Part shown: positions 17,297-27,790 of the stretch, in pieces
How the letters are laid out: each line of letters begins with the position of its first letter
Position numbering within the stretch: the stretch's first letter is position 1
Assembly: GCA_964567745.1 (NCBI GenBank)
Contig: CAZMNY010000008.1
Location: forward strand, 183,533-247,532
Source of the DNA: CAZMNY01 sp964567745
GTDB lineage: Bacteria; Planctomycetota; Planctomycetia; Pirellulales; Pirellulaceae
Reading direction: 5' to 3'
Length of the DNA: 64,000 bases
The notes under the pieces: model-generated
The model's database searches: none
Told to the model about the DNA's origin: nothing
What the model saw: only the letters and a program-made list of their open reading frames with translations
Translations under genes and position numbers: made by a program

Positions 17297-18373
17297 CTAA
17301 TTAATGGTGCCTTGCCGCGTCGTCGCCTGAGGCTCTTCGTCGCATTCTGTCTCGTCGACAAGCTCGTTCGGCGGATCGCCTGTTTCATGCTCAGCTTCTT
17401 CGAGCACTTCGTCGACTTCCTTTCGACCGATGACGTAGTAGACGCCTCCCACGGCCGCGATACAGATTGTAATCATGCGATAGATGAGTGCGACGATCAG
17501 GCCGTCACTTCCAGCCGTGTTGGCGGAAATGATCGAATAGAGTTGCTCCATTGCCGCTTCGAATGCGCCGAGTCCTGCGGGTGTGAACGGCAACGCTCCG
17601 GCAACGAGCGAGAGCGGCACGATGACAAGGTGTTCGGGCAGAGATGGCGCTGCGGGAAGCACGGCTCGAGCGGAGAGGTAGACGCCCGTAGCGAGCGTTG
17701 TATGGACGATCAGGCTCAGCAGTCCGCTCGCCAATAGGACTCCCGGTCGTTTTCGATAGAGTCCCACTGCTGAGACGAGTCGTCCGCCGATGCGTCCGAC
17801 CAAAGGGATCGACTCGATGATCGAGACGATTTTGGGGCCGGTCAGGCCGGGCGTCATCAGCAAGCCGATGCCGATAGCGCCGACTGCGGTGGCGAGCAGC
17901 GTCGAATTGCAGATCGTGGTGAAGGCGGCGGAGGTTCCCGAAATATTGCTGGTCAGTACCGCGATGGAGGTCACGACGAGCAGCGCGTAGAGTCCAAAAA
18001 CGCGGTCGACCATGACCGTCGCAACCGCTTCGGCTCGCCTTCCGGGACATTGTCTGGCGATAAAGACCGCCTTGAATAGATCGCCGCCAACGATGCCGAC
18101 CGAGACGAAGTTGAGCAGGTAGCCGAGGAATCCGAGCCGAAAGGCGTCGGAGATGGCAAAGGGAATGTCGACCGCTCGGACGAGCATTCGCCAGCGGACG
18201 AATGTGAGGCTGACGGCGCCGAAGCAACAGACGAATCCGGCAAAAAGCGTGCTCCAATCGATCCGTCGACGCCGAACCTCGGCCAGCTGTTCCGCGTCAA
18301 TGTTGTAGACCAGCCAGCCGATGATGCTCGCAGCCAAGGCGAACTTCAAGATTGGCAGGATGTACTTCTTCAC
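17297..18373 (-). CDS. lysylphosphatidylglycerol synthase TM-region / YbhN (UPF0104) family protein
   Basis: A 358-residue membrane protein with about eight helices. The motifs FVRWRMLVRA, GYLLNFVSVGIVGGDLFKA, VDRVFGLYAL and PFTPAGLGAFEAAM are characteristic of the YbhN/AglD/MprF-N family of flippase-like proteins. The C-terminal 40 residues are acidic and cytoplasmic. Relatives move or modify lipid-linked molecules across the membrane; no specific substrate can be read. The start is GTG with GAGG nine bases upstream. It converges with the beta-helix gene. Confidence 0.82.
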   Translation of the reverse strand: MKKYILPILKFALAASIIGWLVYNIDAEQLAEVRRRRIDWSTLFAGFVCCFGAVSLTFVRWRMLVRAVDIPFAISDAFRLGFLGYLLNFVSVGIVGGDLFKAVFIARQCPGRRAEAVATVMVDRVFGLYALLVVTSIAVLTSNISGTSAAFTTICNSTLLATAVGAIGIGLLMTPGLTGPKIVSIIESIPLVGRIGGRLVSAVGLYRKRPGVLLASGLLSLIVHTTLATGVYLSARAVLPAAPSLPEHLVIVPLSLVAGALPFTPAGLGAFEAAMEQLYSIISANTAGSDGLIVALIYRMITICIAAVGGVYYVIGRKEVDEVLEEAEHETGDPPNELVDETECDEEPQATTRQGTIN

Positions 18374-18441
18374 GGTCTGTGGCCTCTTCGACGCTGCGGT
18401 ATTTGCACGGGCGGCTCGGCGCTGTCGCGCTCGGCTTGTGC

Positions 18442-18470
18442 TTGACAGTATTTTCGAGCAGTGCTACTTT
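18442..18470 (+). promoter_or_regulatory. promoter of tRNA-Ala
   Basis: TTGACA at 18442-18447 (perfect -35), a 17-base spacer and TACTTT at 18465-18470 as -10. It lies about 36 bases before the mature tRNA 5' end, as expected for a stable-RNA promoter. Confidence 0.6.
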
Positions 18471-18505
18471 TGGGCTCTCGTGGGCGGCGGAAAAACGCCC
18501 AAAAC

Positions 18506-18578
18506 GGGGGATTAGCTCAGTTGGGAGAGCGTCTGGCTGGCAGCCAGAAGGTCAGGGGTTCGAGTCCCCTATCCTCCA
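18506..18578 (+). tRNA. tRNA-Ala (anticodon GGC)
   Basis: A 73-base cloverleaf. The acceptor stem is GGGGGAT/ATCCTCC with one G-T pair and discriminator A. The D arm is GCTCAGTTGGGAGAGC. The anticodon stem TCTGG/CCAGA encloses the loop CTGGCAG with anticodon GGC at 18539-18541. The T arm is CAGGGGTTCGAGTCCCCT, with the stem running AGGGG/CCCCT around TTCGAGT. The 3' CCA is not encoded. It reads the alanine codons GCC and GCT. Confidence 0.95.
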
Positions 18579-18597
18579 CTTCACTTCTCGCGTCGCC

Positions 18598-18648
18598 CAT
18601 GCGGTCGCTAATCCATGCGGTCGCTAATCCACGCGGTCGCTAATCCAC
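18598..18648. repeat. three tandem 16-bp repeats behind the tRNA
   Basis: The unit catgcggtcgctaatc occurs twice exactly and once with one change (cacgcgg...), followed by a partial CAC. It starts 20 bases after the tRNA. No hairpin with a T-run is present, so it is not an obvious terminator, and three direct copies without spacers are not a CRISPR. Confidence 0.8.
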
Positions 18649-18838
18649 TCTACACCGTCCCATATTGCACGAGCTTCGATTGAGCCGCGTGCGAATCTTC
18701 CGGGACGAAATCCCCAATGTCACGGCCAAGCCATCGGATTGTAGTGAATGCGCCGAGTTTGTCAGCGTTGGACGTGGCGACGCAATTCGATGGTAAACAA
18801 AATGGCCTTCACGGTGTCGCGTCTTGAATCACGCGCCG

Positions 18839-20254
<1,416 letters not shown>

Positions 20255-20581
20255 AATCGATGATTCTCTCTCTCAAAAACGGATGAACAGGAAACGGCAA
20301 CGAGCATTCTAAGCGGAGTTGGAGGATACTCGCACCGGTAGAGTTTCAAGAAAACGATGGCCGACACGGTCGAACAGTGATTCGCTGCCGGTTATAACGC
20401 TCAGGCACCAGTTATCACTTACGCACAGCTTAATTCACTCGCGGTGCCGAATAAAGCGTTCAGACCTTAGTTGCTGAACTTGGCTCGCACTGCCACACTT
20501 GATAGCCGCTCGGCCCGACATCTGGCGAGTGGATTCGCCGACGTGCGCCGTCTTGATCGCAAGATTCAGATCGAGGTGTTG
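20255..20581. other. divergent intergenic region
   Basis: It separates the NupG-like gene (minus) from the ceramidase-like gene (plus) and must hold both promoters. No promoter, operator or RNA structure is clear enough to call. The GAGG at 20573-20576 is the ribosome binding site of the plus-strand gene. Confidence 0.4.
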
Positions 20582-22021
20582 ATGATGTTGCGGAATGAAC
20601 TCAGTCGACAATCCTGCGTTTGGCTCATCGTGGCTGGCGTGTCCGTTTGTTGTCCAATCAAAACGGCCTCAGCCAATAGCGCGCAGCTCAAAGCCGGCTT
20701 TGCTCATCGCGACATCACGCCGAAGGTTGACGGAGCCAATTCGGTTTGGCTGGCCGGATACGGTCCGGGTCGGCGGGCGGAATCGGTTCACGATCCGATC
20801 TTTGCTCGAGGCGTCGTGGTTTCGTCGGGCGACAAGAAGATCGCGGTCGTTTCGTTGGACGTCGTCGGCTTTCAATACGCTCAGGTTCTGGCGGTTCGCA
20901 AAGAGCTGTCTGATTTTCACTACGTCTTAGTCGCCAGCACTCACAATCATGAGGGGCCCGATGTGGTCGGCCTGTGGGGCCCCACGTTCGTTCAGCGAGG
21001 GGCCAGCACCGCCTATCTCAGGAAAGTCGTCGCCTCGTGTGTGGAAGTGGTTCGAGCGGCCGAGAAGGCTCAGCAGCCCGCCACCGCCAGATACGGCATT
21101 GCTCGAGACGAGTCGCTCGTTCGCGATAGCCGCAAACCGTTCGTGAAAGACGACGCGATCAAGACGCTTGCCTTTTATGACAAGACCGGCGCCGCGATCG
21201 GCGTGCTTGTCAAATGGAGCGTGCACCCCGAAGCGATGGGATCTCGCAACAAGAAACTCACGGCCGACTTTCCGGCATGGACGGTGAAAGCAATCACGGC
21301 AAAACACAATTGCCCAGCCGTGTTTGTCGTCGGGGCCATCGGCGGGCTCTTAGCGCCGCCAAGCCGAGGCGTGTTGGACGAGAAGGGCAAAGAGCTTCGA
21401 TCAGGAAACTTTCCGTTCACTGCAGCCTACGGAGAGCTTGTCGCTGAGTTGGCCGATCGATCGATGAACCACGCCAAGCCGATAGAGCTGACGCCGATGC
21501 GGGTGAGCGCCAAACAGATCACCGTGCCTGTTCACAACTTGTATTATCGCGCCGCACGCGGATTGAAAGTCCTACGTCGAATGGCATTCGCTTGGACTGG
21601 CGACCCAGACAAGCAAGGGCCTCCCTTAGCGGCCGGCGACAAAGACGCCACGATGGCGATTCGAACTGAGGTCGCGTTCCTGCAACTCGGTCAACTTGGG
21701 ATCCCATGCATCCCGGGAGAAATCTACCCCGAGCTCGTCTTTGGCGGCATCGAGGACCCAGCCCAAGCCAACGTCGATTACCCGGAAGCAGACAAGGAGC
21801 CGATCGTCGCTGACTTTACGACCGCGAAGCACTGGATGTTGATCGGTTTGGCGAACGACGAAATCGGCTACATCATTCCCAAGCGGCAGTGGGATCAAGC
21901 CTCGCCATTCGCTTACGATCGCAAGACGGGCCAATATGGCGAGATCAACAGTTGCGGGCCCGACGTCGCCGCCGTCATCCTCGGTTCGCTCAAGCGATGC
22001 ATCGAAGCGATGCGTGATTAG
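20582..22021 (+). CDS. neutral/alkaline ceramidase-like secreted protein
   Basis: A 479-residue protein with a signal peptide (hydrophobic core SCVWLIVAGVSVCC, then TASANS). The mature part starts LKAGFAHRDITP, the usual opening of bacterial proteins annotated as neutral/alkaline non-lysosomal ceramidase, and has VASTHNHEGPDVVGLWG, the position of the zinc/active-site His block (THTHSGP in ceramidases). It ends near IGLANDEIGYIIP, another family phrase. The true substrate in planctomycetes is unknown. ATGs at 20582 and 20585 both fit the GAGG upstream. Confidence 0.78.
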   Translation: MMLRNELSRQSCVWLIVAGVSVCCPIKTASANSAQLKAGFAHRDITPKVDGANSVWLAGYGPGRRAESVHDPIFARGVVVSSGDKKIAVVSLDVVGFQYAQVLAVRKELSDFHYVLVASTHNHEGPDVVGLWGPTFVQRGASTAYLRKVVASCVEVVRAAEKAQQPATARYGIARDESLVRDSRKPFVKDDAIKTLAFYDKTGAAIGVLVKWSVHPEAMGSRNKKLTADFPAWTVKAITAKHNCPAVFVVGAIGGLLAPPSRGVLDEKGKELRSGNFPFTAAYGELVAELADRSMNHAKPIELTPMRVSAKQITVPVHNLYYRAARGLKVLRRMAFAWTGDPDKQGPPLAAGDKDATMAIRTEVAFLQLGQLGIPCIPGEIYPELVFGGIEDPAQANVDYPEADKEPIVADFTTAKHWMLIGLANDEIGYIIPKRQWDQASPFAYDRKTGQYGEINSCGPDVAAVILGSLKRCIEAMRD

Positions 22022-22032
22022 AACTCGCTCTT

Positions 22033-22064
22033 CCCGAAGGGGCCCGACATAACAGCCCAGGGGG
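22033..22064. repeat. REP-like intergenic hairpin repeat, partial copy
   Basis: cccgaaggggcccgacataa followed by cagcccagggg closely matches 63336-63364 (cccgaaggggcgcgacatac, then cagcccagggg). It sits between convergent genes. Short GC-rich hairpin repeats of this kind are common between planctomycete genes. Confidence 0.6.
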
Positions 22065-22098
22065 CAAAAGGTACGCTGGCGCCAGTGGCCGCCTGAAA

Positions 22099-23535
22099 CT
22101 AATTCCAGTTGCGTCCTGGGGCGGCGGCGGGAAGGTAGACGGGGCCCTGTTGGGCGGGCTGTCGAAACATCGAGTTGTCTCGGCGAACTTGAGGTTGTGG
22201 GTTCGGTGTCGATGGGAATCGCGACGCCGTGTAGGGAGTCGTGTAGGGAGTCGCGTAGGGAGTCCGACCCTGTGATCCACCTGCTTGGGCGCCAGTGTGG
22301 GGCATACGCGACGGATACGCAGGCCGTCCCTGAGGCGGTTGGTACGCTTGTCCCGGCGCCGACCTGATGGGCTGATTCGTGTTGGGGAAACGAGCGCCGC
22401 CTTGAGTTGCTGGCGGTTGGTAACGGGCATTGGGTTGGTGCGGTGGGGCCGGTTGGCCGAGGTTCGGCTGTTGTCGGTATCGGCGCGAGCTGTTCTGTCC
22501 GACGGCGCCACGGGCTGACGGGCTGGCGAAGTGGTTATCGAGCTGTTGAGTTCGCGCGGGTATCGATTGAACTCGAGGGCCGTTCATTGCGGCACTTGAG
22601 TCTTGGCGCAAGTTATTGAAGGCTCGCGTCTGTTGCAGCACTCGCTCCCGGTCGGCGACCTGGTGGAATAGGATTCGCGCGTTACCCAGAGTCGGATCGA
22701 TCCGAAGGGCTTGCCGCAAGTGGAAGATCACTTGGTCCGATGACGCATTGTTTTCATTTAGCAGGAAAGCAAAGTTGTAATGGGCCGAAGCAGGCGGATG
22801 GGCGGCCACAAGCTGCTTGAGTGCCTCGTCGTGGCGGCCAGCCTGAATCAGCGCCTTGGCGAAATTGTTTCGGTAGAGGACTTTATCGGGTGCCAGCCGA
22901 ACGGCTTCATTGAATGCGGACAGGGAAATGTCAAGCCGTTCGTGACGCGCGGCGCACATTCCGAAGTCGTTATGGATCGCAGCCCGTTTGGGATGGGCGT
23001 TGAGCGCGACGATATAGATTTTGGCGGCGGCGTTCATGCCTTCGCGAAGATCGGCAATGCGAGCCAGGCTGATCAGCGATTCGACATGGTTGGGCTCAAG
23101 CGCGAGTACGGCTTCATATTGTCGCTTGGCCTCGTCGACGTGGCCCTTGCCTGAGGCCAATCGGGCGGCTTGCAAGTGGACGTTGGCGTTGACCGTTGGC
23201 AGCGCTGTTCGCAGGCTCGTTGGGTCGCCGGCCCGCAGATTGTCAGTTGGCGTCGAATACGGTTGGCTGACGGTGAAAGCGTTCTGCACCGCCGTAGCCG
23301 CCCCTGCGAGCGGGTTGGTCCAAGTCGACTTCGGTTGTTCGACAACCGGTTTTGGGAAACCGTAGTTTGACGACGTCGGGCCGGACAACGGCGCCTGGCC
23401 GCTCGAAGGCGGCTGAATCGTGACGCCACCCGAATTGCCGCCGAATAACTGAGCTGTCGCGGGGGCGGCAACGCTAAGGGCAAATCCGAACGCAAGCGCG
23501 GCGCTGGCCGCGATTCTGATAGTCGTTAGACGCAT
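22099..23535 (-). CDS. TPR protein with Pro/Gln-rich tail, TadD-like member of the Tad locus
   Basis: A 478-residue exported protein: signal peptide 1-28 (ending PATAQ), a Ser/Pro-rich linker, then about four tetratricopeptide repeats (roughly 120-290; units such as DEAKRQYEAVLALEPNHVES and SLSAFNEAVRLAPDKVLYRN), and a long low-complexity tail of Pro, Gln, Tyr, Arg and Ala (320-478) with TPYATPYTTPYTA repeats. TPR lipoproteins (TadD) help place the outer-membrane secretin in Tad systems; here a plain signal peptide replaces the lipobox and the tail is unusual. AGGA sits about five bases before the ATG. It is the last gene in the pilus run. Confidence 0.65.
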   Translation of the reverse strand: MRLTTIRIAASAALAFGFALSVAAPATAQLFGGNSGGVTIQPPSSGQAPLSGPTSSNYGFPKPVVEQPKSTWTNPLAGAATAVQNAFTVSQPYSTPTDNLRAGDPTSLRTALPTVNANVHLQAARLASGKGHVDEAKRQYEAVLALEPNHVESLISLARIADLREGMNAAAKIYIVALNAHPKRAAIHNDFGMCAARHERLDISLSAFNEAVRLAPDKVLYRNNFAKALIQAGRHDEALKQLVAAHPPASAHYNFAFLLNENNASSDQVIFHLRQALRIDPTLGNARILFHQVADRERVLQQTRAFNNLRQDSSAAMNGPRVQSIPARTQQLDNHFASPSARGAVGQNSSRRYRQQPNLGQPAPPHQPNARYQPPATQGGARFPNTNQPIRSAPGQAYQPPQGRPAYPSRMPHTGAQAGGSQGRTPYATPYTTPYTASRFPSTPNPQPQVRRDNSMFRQPAQQGPVYLPAAAPGRNWN

Positions 23536-23605
23536 ACGTTCCTCGTTTCATCCTTGATCTGGAACGATTCGCGCGCCGGTTGGCACCGGCGCGATTAGCC
23601 TCGGC

Positions 23606-24154
23606 CTAGCCGCCCGCATCCGTGCCGCCGGAGCTGGGCAGTCGCGGCATGGGAATGGTCTGGCGAACGCGACGGTCGATTTGGTCAAAGTAGTCGCCGG
23701 AACCCGACAAGGGGACCTTCGAGGTCAACACGACGGGTGGCAAATCGCCGGTCGGCAAAACGCGAGCAATCGTCTGTTGCACCGCGTCAATTCGTTTGTC
23801 GGTCGATTCTTTCGACGGTCCTTGAAGTACGTAGACAACGCGCCGCGACTGCGGGCTCTGGGTGATGATCCAGCGGATTCGAATGACGCCCGCGTGGGTC
23901 AGCTGGTGCGTCTCATGATGAAACAGGTCGTCGCTCAGCGTGTTCTGCTGACGCCAGCCGTTGTGAGTCATCATGGCAAAAGGCGCTCGGGCGGCCTGGC
24001 GGTCGGCCCGCACAAACGGCTCGGGCCAACAATTGTTGCGATGGGTGTCGATGTAAAAGCGGTCCCAAAAATCGGACCATCCACCGGCCTGAGCCGTGGA
24101 CGTCGCTTGAATTGTCAGTCCCAACACCGCCAAGCAAACAATCGCCTTGCGCAT
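23606..24154 (-). CDS. exported protein of unknown function in the Tad locus
   Basis: A 182-residue protein with a signal peptide (MRKAIVCLAVLGLTIQATSTAQA). The mature part has an aromatic, Asn/His-rich beginning (WSDFWDRFYIDTHRNNCWPEPF), then about 60 residues that read like alternating beta strands (GVIRIRWIITQSPQSRRVVYVLQG), and a Pro-rich end. GGGAG eight bases upstream supports the start. I do not recognise the family. Its place behind tadC and before the TPR gene suggests a periplasmic or surface pilus accessory. Confidence 0.6.
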   Translation of the reverse strand: MRKAIVCLAVLGLTIQATSTAQAGGWSDFWDRFYIDTHRNNCWPEPFVRADRQAARAPFAMMTHNGWRQQNTLSDDLFHHETHQLTHAGVIRIRWIITQSPQSRRVVYVLQGPSKESTDKRIDAVQQTIARVLPTGDLPPVVLTSKVPLSGSGDYFDQIDRRVRQTIPMPRLPSSGGTDAGG

Positions 24155-24350
24155 GGTCTTTCTCCCTTGGACCGTTGCGCCTCATCCGCCGACGAGGCCA
24201 TCCACTGGGTGTGCGCAGAGGCGCCCATCCATAGGTGGTTATCGACCGGCAAGGACGACGGCTATTGCCGTGTCTCGTTGGGCGTTAAAGTCCGCCCAGT
24301 TTGACGCGATGGAATAACCGATCGGCGTTTTTCGAGCCTGAGCGGGCGAT

Positions 24351-25292
24351 TTATCCGCCGCCCATCGCGGGCAGCATTTCGCGGATCATCGTGATCGCGG
24401 CCGGGCCGACGAGCACCACGAAAATGCCGGGAAAGATGAACATCACCAGAGGAAAGATCAGCTTGACAGCCGTCTTGGCCGCTTTTTCTTCGGCGATCTG
24501 GCTCCGCCGCGTTCGCATCGAATCGCTCTGGACTCGAAGTGCGGTCGCAATACTTGAGCCGAACTTGTCGGCTTGAATAAGTATTGAGGCCAATTGTTGC
24601 AGGTCCTCCACGCCGCTCCGCTGCCCCAACTCTTGCAGCACCTGATGACGCGGTCGTCCCATCTGAAGTTGAAGGTTGCAGAGGGCGAACTCTTCCGAGA
24701 TGTTGCCGTACGATTTCTTCATTTCCTCAGCGACTTTTCTCATCGCTTGATCGAGCCCCAATCCCGCCTCGACGCAGACGACCATTAGGTCCAGCGCGTC
24801 GGGCAATCCCAAGAAGATCGACTCTTTGCGACGTTTGCCGATGAACCAGACGAGCGCGTCGGGGGCGTAGAACATCAGGCCCGCGATGGCGACCGAGATC
24901 ATGATGCTCTTTTGCCCGATGCCGTTGAGCATGATGGTGCTTCCGCCGCCGACGATCAGTCCGATGGCGAGGCCGACGATCTTCAGCCCGAGAAACACTG
25001 TCGAGGCACTCTCGGCGCGGAATCCCGATTGGGTCAGCCGCAACTTCAGCTTGCTGGTCTCAGCTTCATTTTTCGGAGTGAGCGGGCTGGCCAGCTTCGG
25101 CGCAGCTTGCTCGAGCATACGAGCGACGCTCATCGAGTCGGCATTGTTTCGACGGCGTCCTGGATCGCGAAGTTCGTCGAGACGCTCTTCGTGCCGATCT
25201 TTATCGGGGCTGATCCAGTCCATGAGGAACCAGGCGAACGCGGCGATGCCAATGCCCGCAGCGATAGTCAGAATGATGCCAAAGCTAAGCAT
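24351..25292 (-). CDS. tadC: Tad pilus inner-membrane platform protein TadC
   Basis: A 313-residue type II secretion system F-domain protein. It has N-terminal membrane helices (about residues 5-25 and 105-155), a cytoplasmic helical F domain with PDALDLMVVCVEAGLGLDQA and EFALCNLQLQMGRPRHQVL, and a C-terminal pair of helices. With TadB it forms the membrane platform that the CpaF ATPase drives to add or remove pilin. Its ATG starts two bases after the tadB stop, so the pair is translated together, and paired tadB/tadC genes are the rule in Tad loci. Confidence 0.88.
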   Translation of the reverse strand: MLSFGIILTIAAGIGIAAFAWFLMDWISPDKDRHEERLDELRDPGRRRNNADSMSVARMLEQAAPKLASPLTPKNEAETSKLKLRLTQSGFRAESASTVFLGLKIVGLAIGLIVGGGSTIMLNGIGQKSIMISVAIAGLMFYAPDALVWFIGKRRKESIFLGLPDALDLMVVCVEAGLGLDQAMRKVAEEMKKSYGNISEEFALCNLQLQMGRPRHQVLQELGQRSGVEDLQQLASILIQADKFGSSIATALRVQSDSMRTRRSQIAEEKAAKTAVKLIFPLVMFIFPGIFVVLVGPAAITMIREMLPAMGGG

Positions 25293-25294
25293 GA

Positions 25295-26251
25295 TTACAC
25301 TTTGATGCTGATGATTTTCTTGATGACCAACGCGCCAACGATTTGCATGACGCCCGCAACAGCCAACATCTGCTGGCCCATCGGGTCGTCAAACAAGATC
25401 ATGCAGTAAGACGGATTTAGCCGGTAAAGGGCGATGAACAGGCACGGTGGCAGTCCCAACAGGACGATGCCGGACAGACGTCCTTCGCCCGTCAATGCTT
25501 GAATCTGTCCCCAAATCTTGAAGCGTTCGCGAACGATGTAGCCGATCTTGTCGAGAATCTCGGCGAGGTCGCCGCCCGTTTGTCTTTGAAGGATGATCGC
25601 CGTCGCGAAGAAACGAAGATCGAGGTTGGGCAGGCGTTCGGTCATCTCTTCGATCGATTCATCGAGCGGCACGCCGAGGTTTTGCTCTTCGTAGCAACGA
25701 GCAAACTCGGCTGCGATGGGATCGGTCATCTCTTCGCCCACAAGAGCGAACCCGGCAGCCAAACTATGTCCTGCTCGCAATGCGCGGGAGATGAGCTCGA
25801 GCGCCTCTGGCAGTTGCTTCGCAAATCGGCTCAACCGTTGCTTGCGTCGAAACAGCAAATAGCCGAACGGGAGTCCGCCGCAGGTGAGGCTGATGACTGG
25901 CGCCAGAAAGATGGGCCAACTGAGAACAATAGGCACGGCCGCGCCGACGACAGCGGCACCAGCAGTGAGAGCCAGAAACTTGTTCGGCGACATCTGCAGA
26001 CCAGCTTGCTGCACGATCAGGCTTAGGTTGCCGATCTTCTGCATGATCCGATCTGCAAACCCGCCGTCATCGGTGAGTCCGCCGACCACCAGCGAGTCGC
26101 GAATTTCGTCCTCCGGCGTCGAAATTCCCGTCAGAATATCGAGCCTGTCTTCAAGTTCCGTTTCTGCGCCGGATGACATCATCATCCCAGCTGCGCCGAC
26201 GATGGCGGCGACGGCACCGAAAGCCGCGAGGATAAATAAGAGCGTCAACAT
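25295..26251 (-). CDS. tadB: Tad pilus inner-membrane platform protein TadB
   Basis: A 318-residue F-domain protein. An N-terminal helix (4-26), two helices around 88-135, the conserved F segment LPEALELISRALRAGHSLAAGFALVGEEM and FATAIILQRQTGGDLAEILD, and C-terminal helices are visible. It partners TadC in the assembly platform. AAGGG about ten bases upstream supports the ATG. A 139-base gap separates it from cpaF; no gene is visible in that gap. Confidence 0.88.
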   Translation of the reverse strand: MLTLLFILAAFGAVAAIVGAAGMMMSSGAETELEDRLDILTGISTPEDEIRDSLVVGGLTDDGGFADRIMQKIGNLSLIVQQAGLQMSPNKFLALTAGAAVVGAAVPIVLSWPIFLAPVISLTCGGLPFGYLLFRRKQRLSRFAKQLPEALELISRALRAGHSLAAGFALVGEEMTDPIAAEFARCYEEQNLGVPLDESIEEMTERLPNLDLRFFATAIILQRQTGGDLAEILDKIGYIVRERFKIWGQIQALTGEGRLSGIVLLGLPPCLFIALYRLNPSYCMILFDDPMGQQMLAVAGVMQIVGALVIKKIISIKV

Positions 26252-26390
26252 GATTCGTTTCCCTTAAGACTCGATCGCCAATACGGAAGGGTTTGGCGTC
26301 TGGTGCCAAGCGGGCCTCCAAATTGACTTCGTCTGCTGAGCGGGCTTCGCCCAATCGTCAGACGATTCACATACAACGACTCTATTCGTC

Positions 26391-27710
26391 TTAATCTTGC
26401 AGCATCACTCGTTCGCGAAACGCGCTGGCGGGCAAGCGAATGCCCGATTGTTCCAAGCGGTCCATGAACGTCGGGCGAACACCCGTGGAGACAAAATGGC
26501 CGGTAGCCACGCCGTCCTCGTCGATGCCTGTCTGTACGTATTTGAAAATGTCCTGCATCACGACGGTGTCGCCTTCCATTCCCGCGATCTCAGTGATATG
26601 AGTCACTCGGCGAGGTCCGCCCTGCAGTCGGTTGGCTTGAATAATCAAGTGCACCGCGCTTGTTATCTGCTGTCGCATTGCCTTGATCGGCATTTCGAAT
26701 CCAGCCATCATCACCAGCGTTTCGAGCCTGGCGATCCCGTCGCGAGGCGAGTTGGCGTGAATGGTTGTCAGCGAGCCGTCGTGACCGGTGTTCATGGCCT
26801 GGAGCATATCGAGCGTCTCACCGCCTCGGCATTCGCCGATGATTATTCGTTCTGGCCGCATCCGCAGGGCGTTCTTGACCAAGTCAGTCGGAGTGATGGC
26901 GCCCTTGCCTTCGATGTTGGGCGGTCGCGTCTCCAAGCGGACGACGTGTTCCTGCTGCAATTGGAGCTCGGCAGCGTCTTCAATCGTCACGATTCGTTCG
27001 TCGTTCGGGATGAAACTGGAGAGCGTATTGAGTAGCGTCGTTTTACCTGAGCCGGTACCGCCGCAGATGATCATGTTCAGGCGAGCCTTGATGGCACCTT
27101 CCATCAACATCACCATTTCGGGCGTGAACGCCTTGTACTTCAGCAGGTCCTCAAGTCGCAAGGGGTTGGATCCGAAACGCCGAATCGAAACTGCCGCGCC
27201 GTCGAGGGCCAGTGGTGGGATGATTGCGTTCACGCGGGAGCCGTCCGGAAGTCTCGCATCGACCATCGGCGAAACCTCGTCGACACGTCGTCCCACCTTG
27301 GACACGATTCGATCGATGATCTGCATCAGGTGGGCGTTGTCGCGAAATTCGACATTGGTCTTTTCCATGCGACCACGGCGCTCGACGAAGATGTTCTTCG
27401 GGCCGTTGATCAGAATGTCGCTGATCGACATGTCTTTGAGCAGGAACTCCAACGGGCCGAAACCGAATGTCTCGTCGAGCACTTCCTCGATAAGCCGTTC
27501 GCGTTCGTTGCGATTCAAAAGCGAATCGTCCGCGTCGCACAAATGCTCGACGACCAGGCGGATTTCTCTCCGCAATGTATCGCCTTCGAGCTCGCCGACT
27601 TTTGTCAGATCGAGTTTGTCGACGAGCTTATTGTGAATTCGTCGCTTGAGGAAGTCGAATTCGTGAGCCTTGGTTGCCTCGTGGCCGAGAGTTGCTGGGA
27701 ACGATTTCAT
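26391..27710 (-). CDS. cpaF: Tad pilus assembly ATPase CpaF/TadA
   Basis: A 439-residue secretion ATPase of the CpaF family. The N-terminal domain contains GFGPLEFLLKDMSISDILIN (typical for CpaF), followed by Walker A GGTGSGKTT (217-225), IVTIEDAAELQ, the Walker B region RPERIIIGECRGGE, and NTGHDGSLTTIHANSPRD. It powers Flp pilus assembly at the cytoplasmic face with TadB/TadC. The ATG at 27710 has AGGA about nine bases upstream; a 75-residue upstream extension of the frame is Cys/Arg-rich and not family-like. Confidence 0.93.
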   Translation of the reverse strand: MKSFPATLGHEATKAHEFDFLKRRIHNKLVDKLDLTKVGELEGDTLRREIRLVVEHLCDADDSLLNRNERERLIEEVLDETFGFGPLEFLLKDMSISDILINGPKNIFVERRGRMEKTNVEFRDNAHLMQIIDRIVSKVGRRVDEVSPMVDARLPDGSRVNAIIPPLALDGAAVSIRRFGSNPLRLEDLLKYKAFTPEMVMLMEGAIKARLNMIICGGTGSGKTTLLNTLSSFIPNDERIVTIEDAAELQLQQEHVVRLETRPPNIEGKGAITPTDLVKNALRMRPERIIIGECRGGETLDMLQAMNTGHDGSLTTIHANSPRDGIARLETLVMMAGFEMPIKAMRQQITSAVHLIIQANRLQGGPRRVTHITEIAGMEGDTVVMQDIFKYVQTGIDEDGVATGHFVSTGVRPTFMDRLEQSGIRLPASAFRERVMLQD

Positions 27711-27790
27711 CGACACGAATTCCTGACAGATCTCATCCGTGGCTACAAAAAGGCGGACGCACGCATGTCGCCTATAGACCACAAAGAACT

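Noticed and set aside
18482..18500. Small hairpin gggcg...cgccc before tRNA-Ala as a terminator
   Set aside because: It lies between the tRNA promoter and the tRNA and has no T-run; more likely part of the precursor leader or chance.
18598..18648. Possible mini CRISPR array
   Set aside because: Units of 16 bp follow each other without spacers and there are no cas genes nearby.
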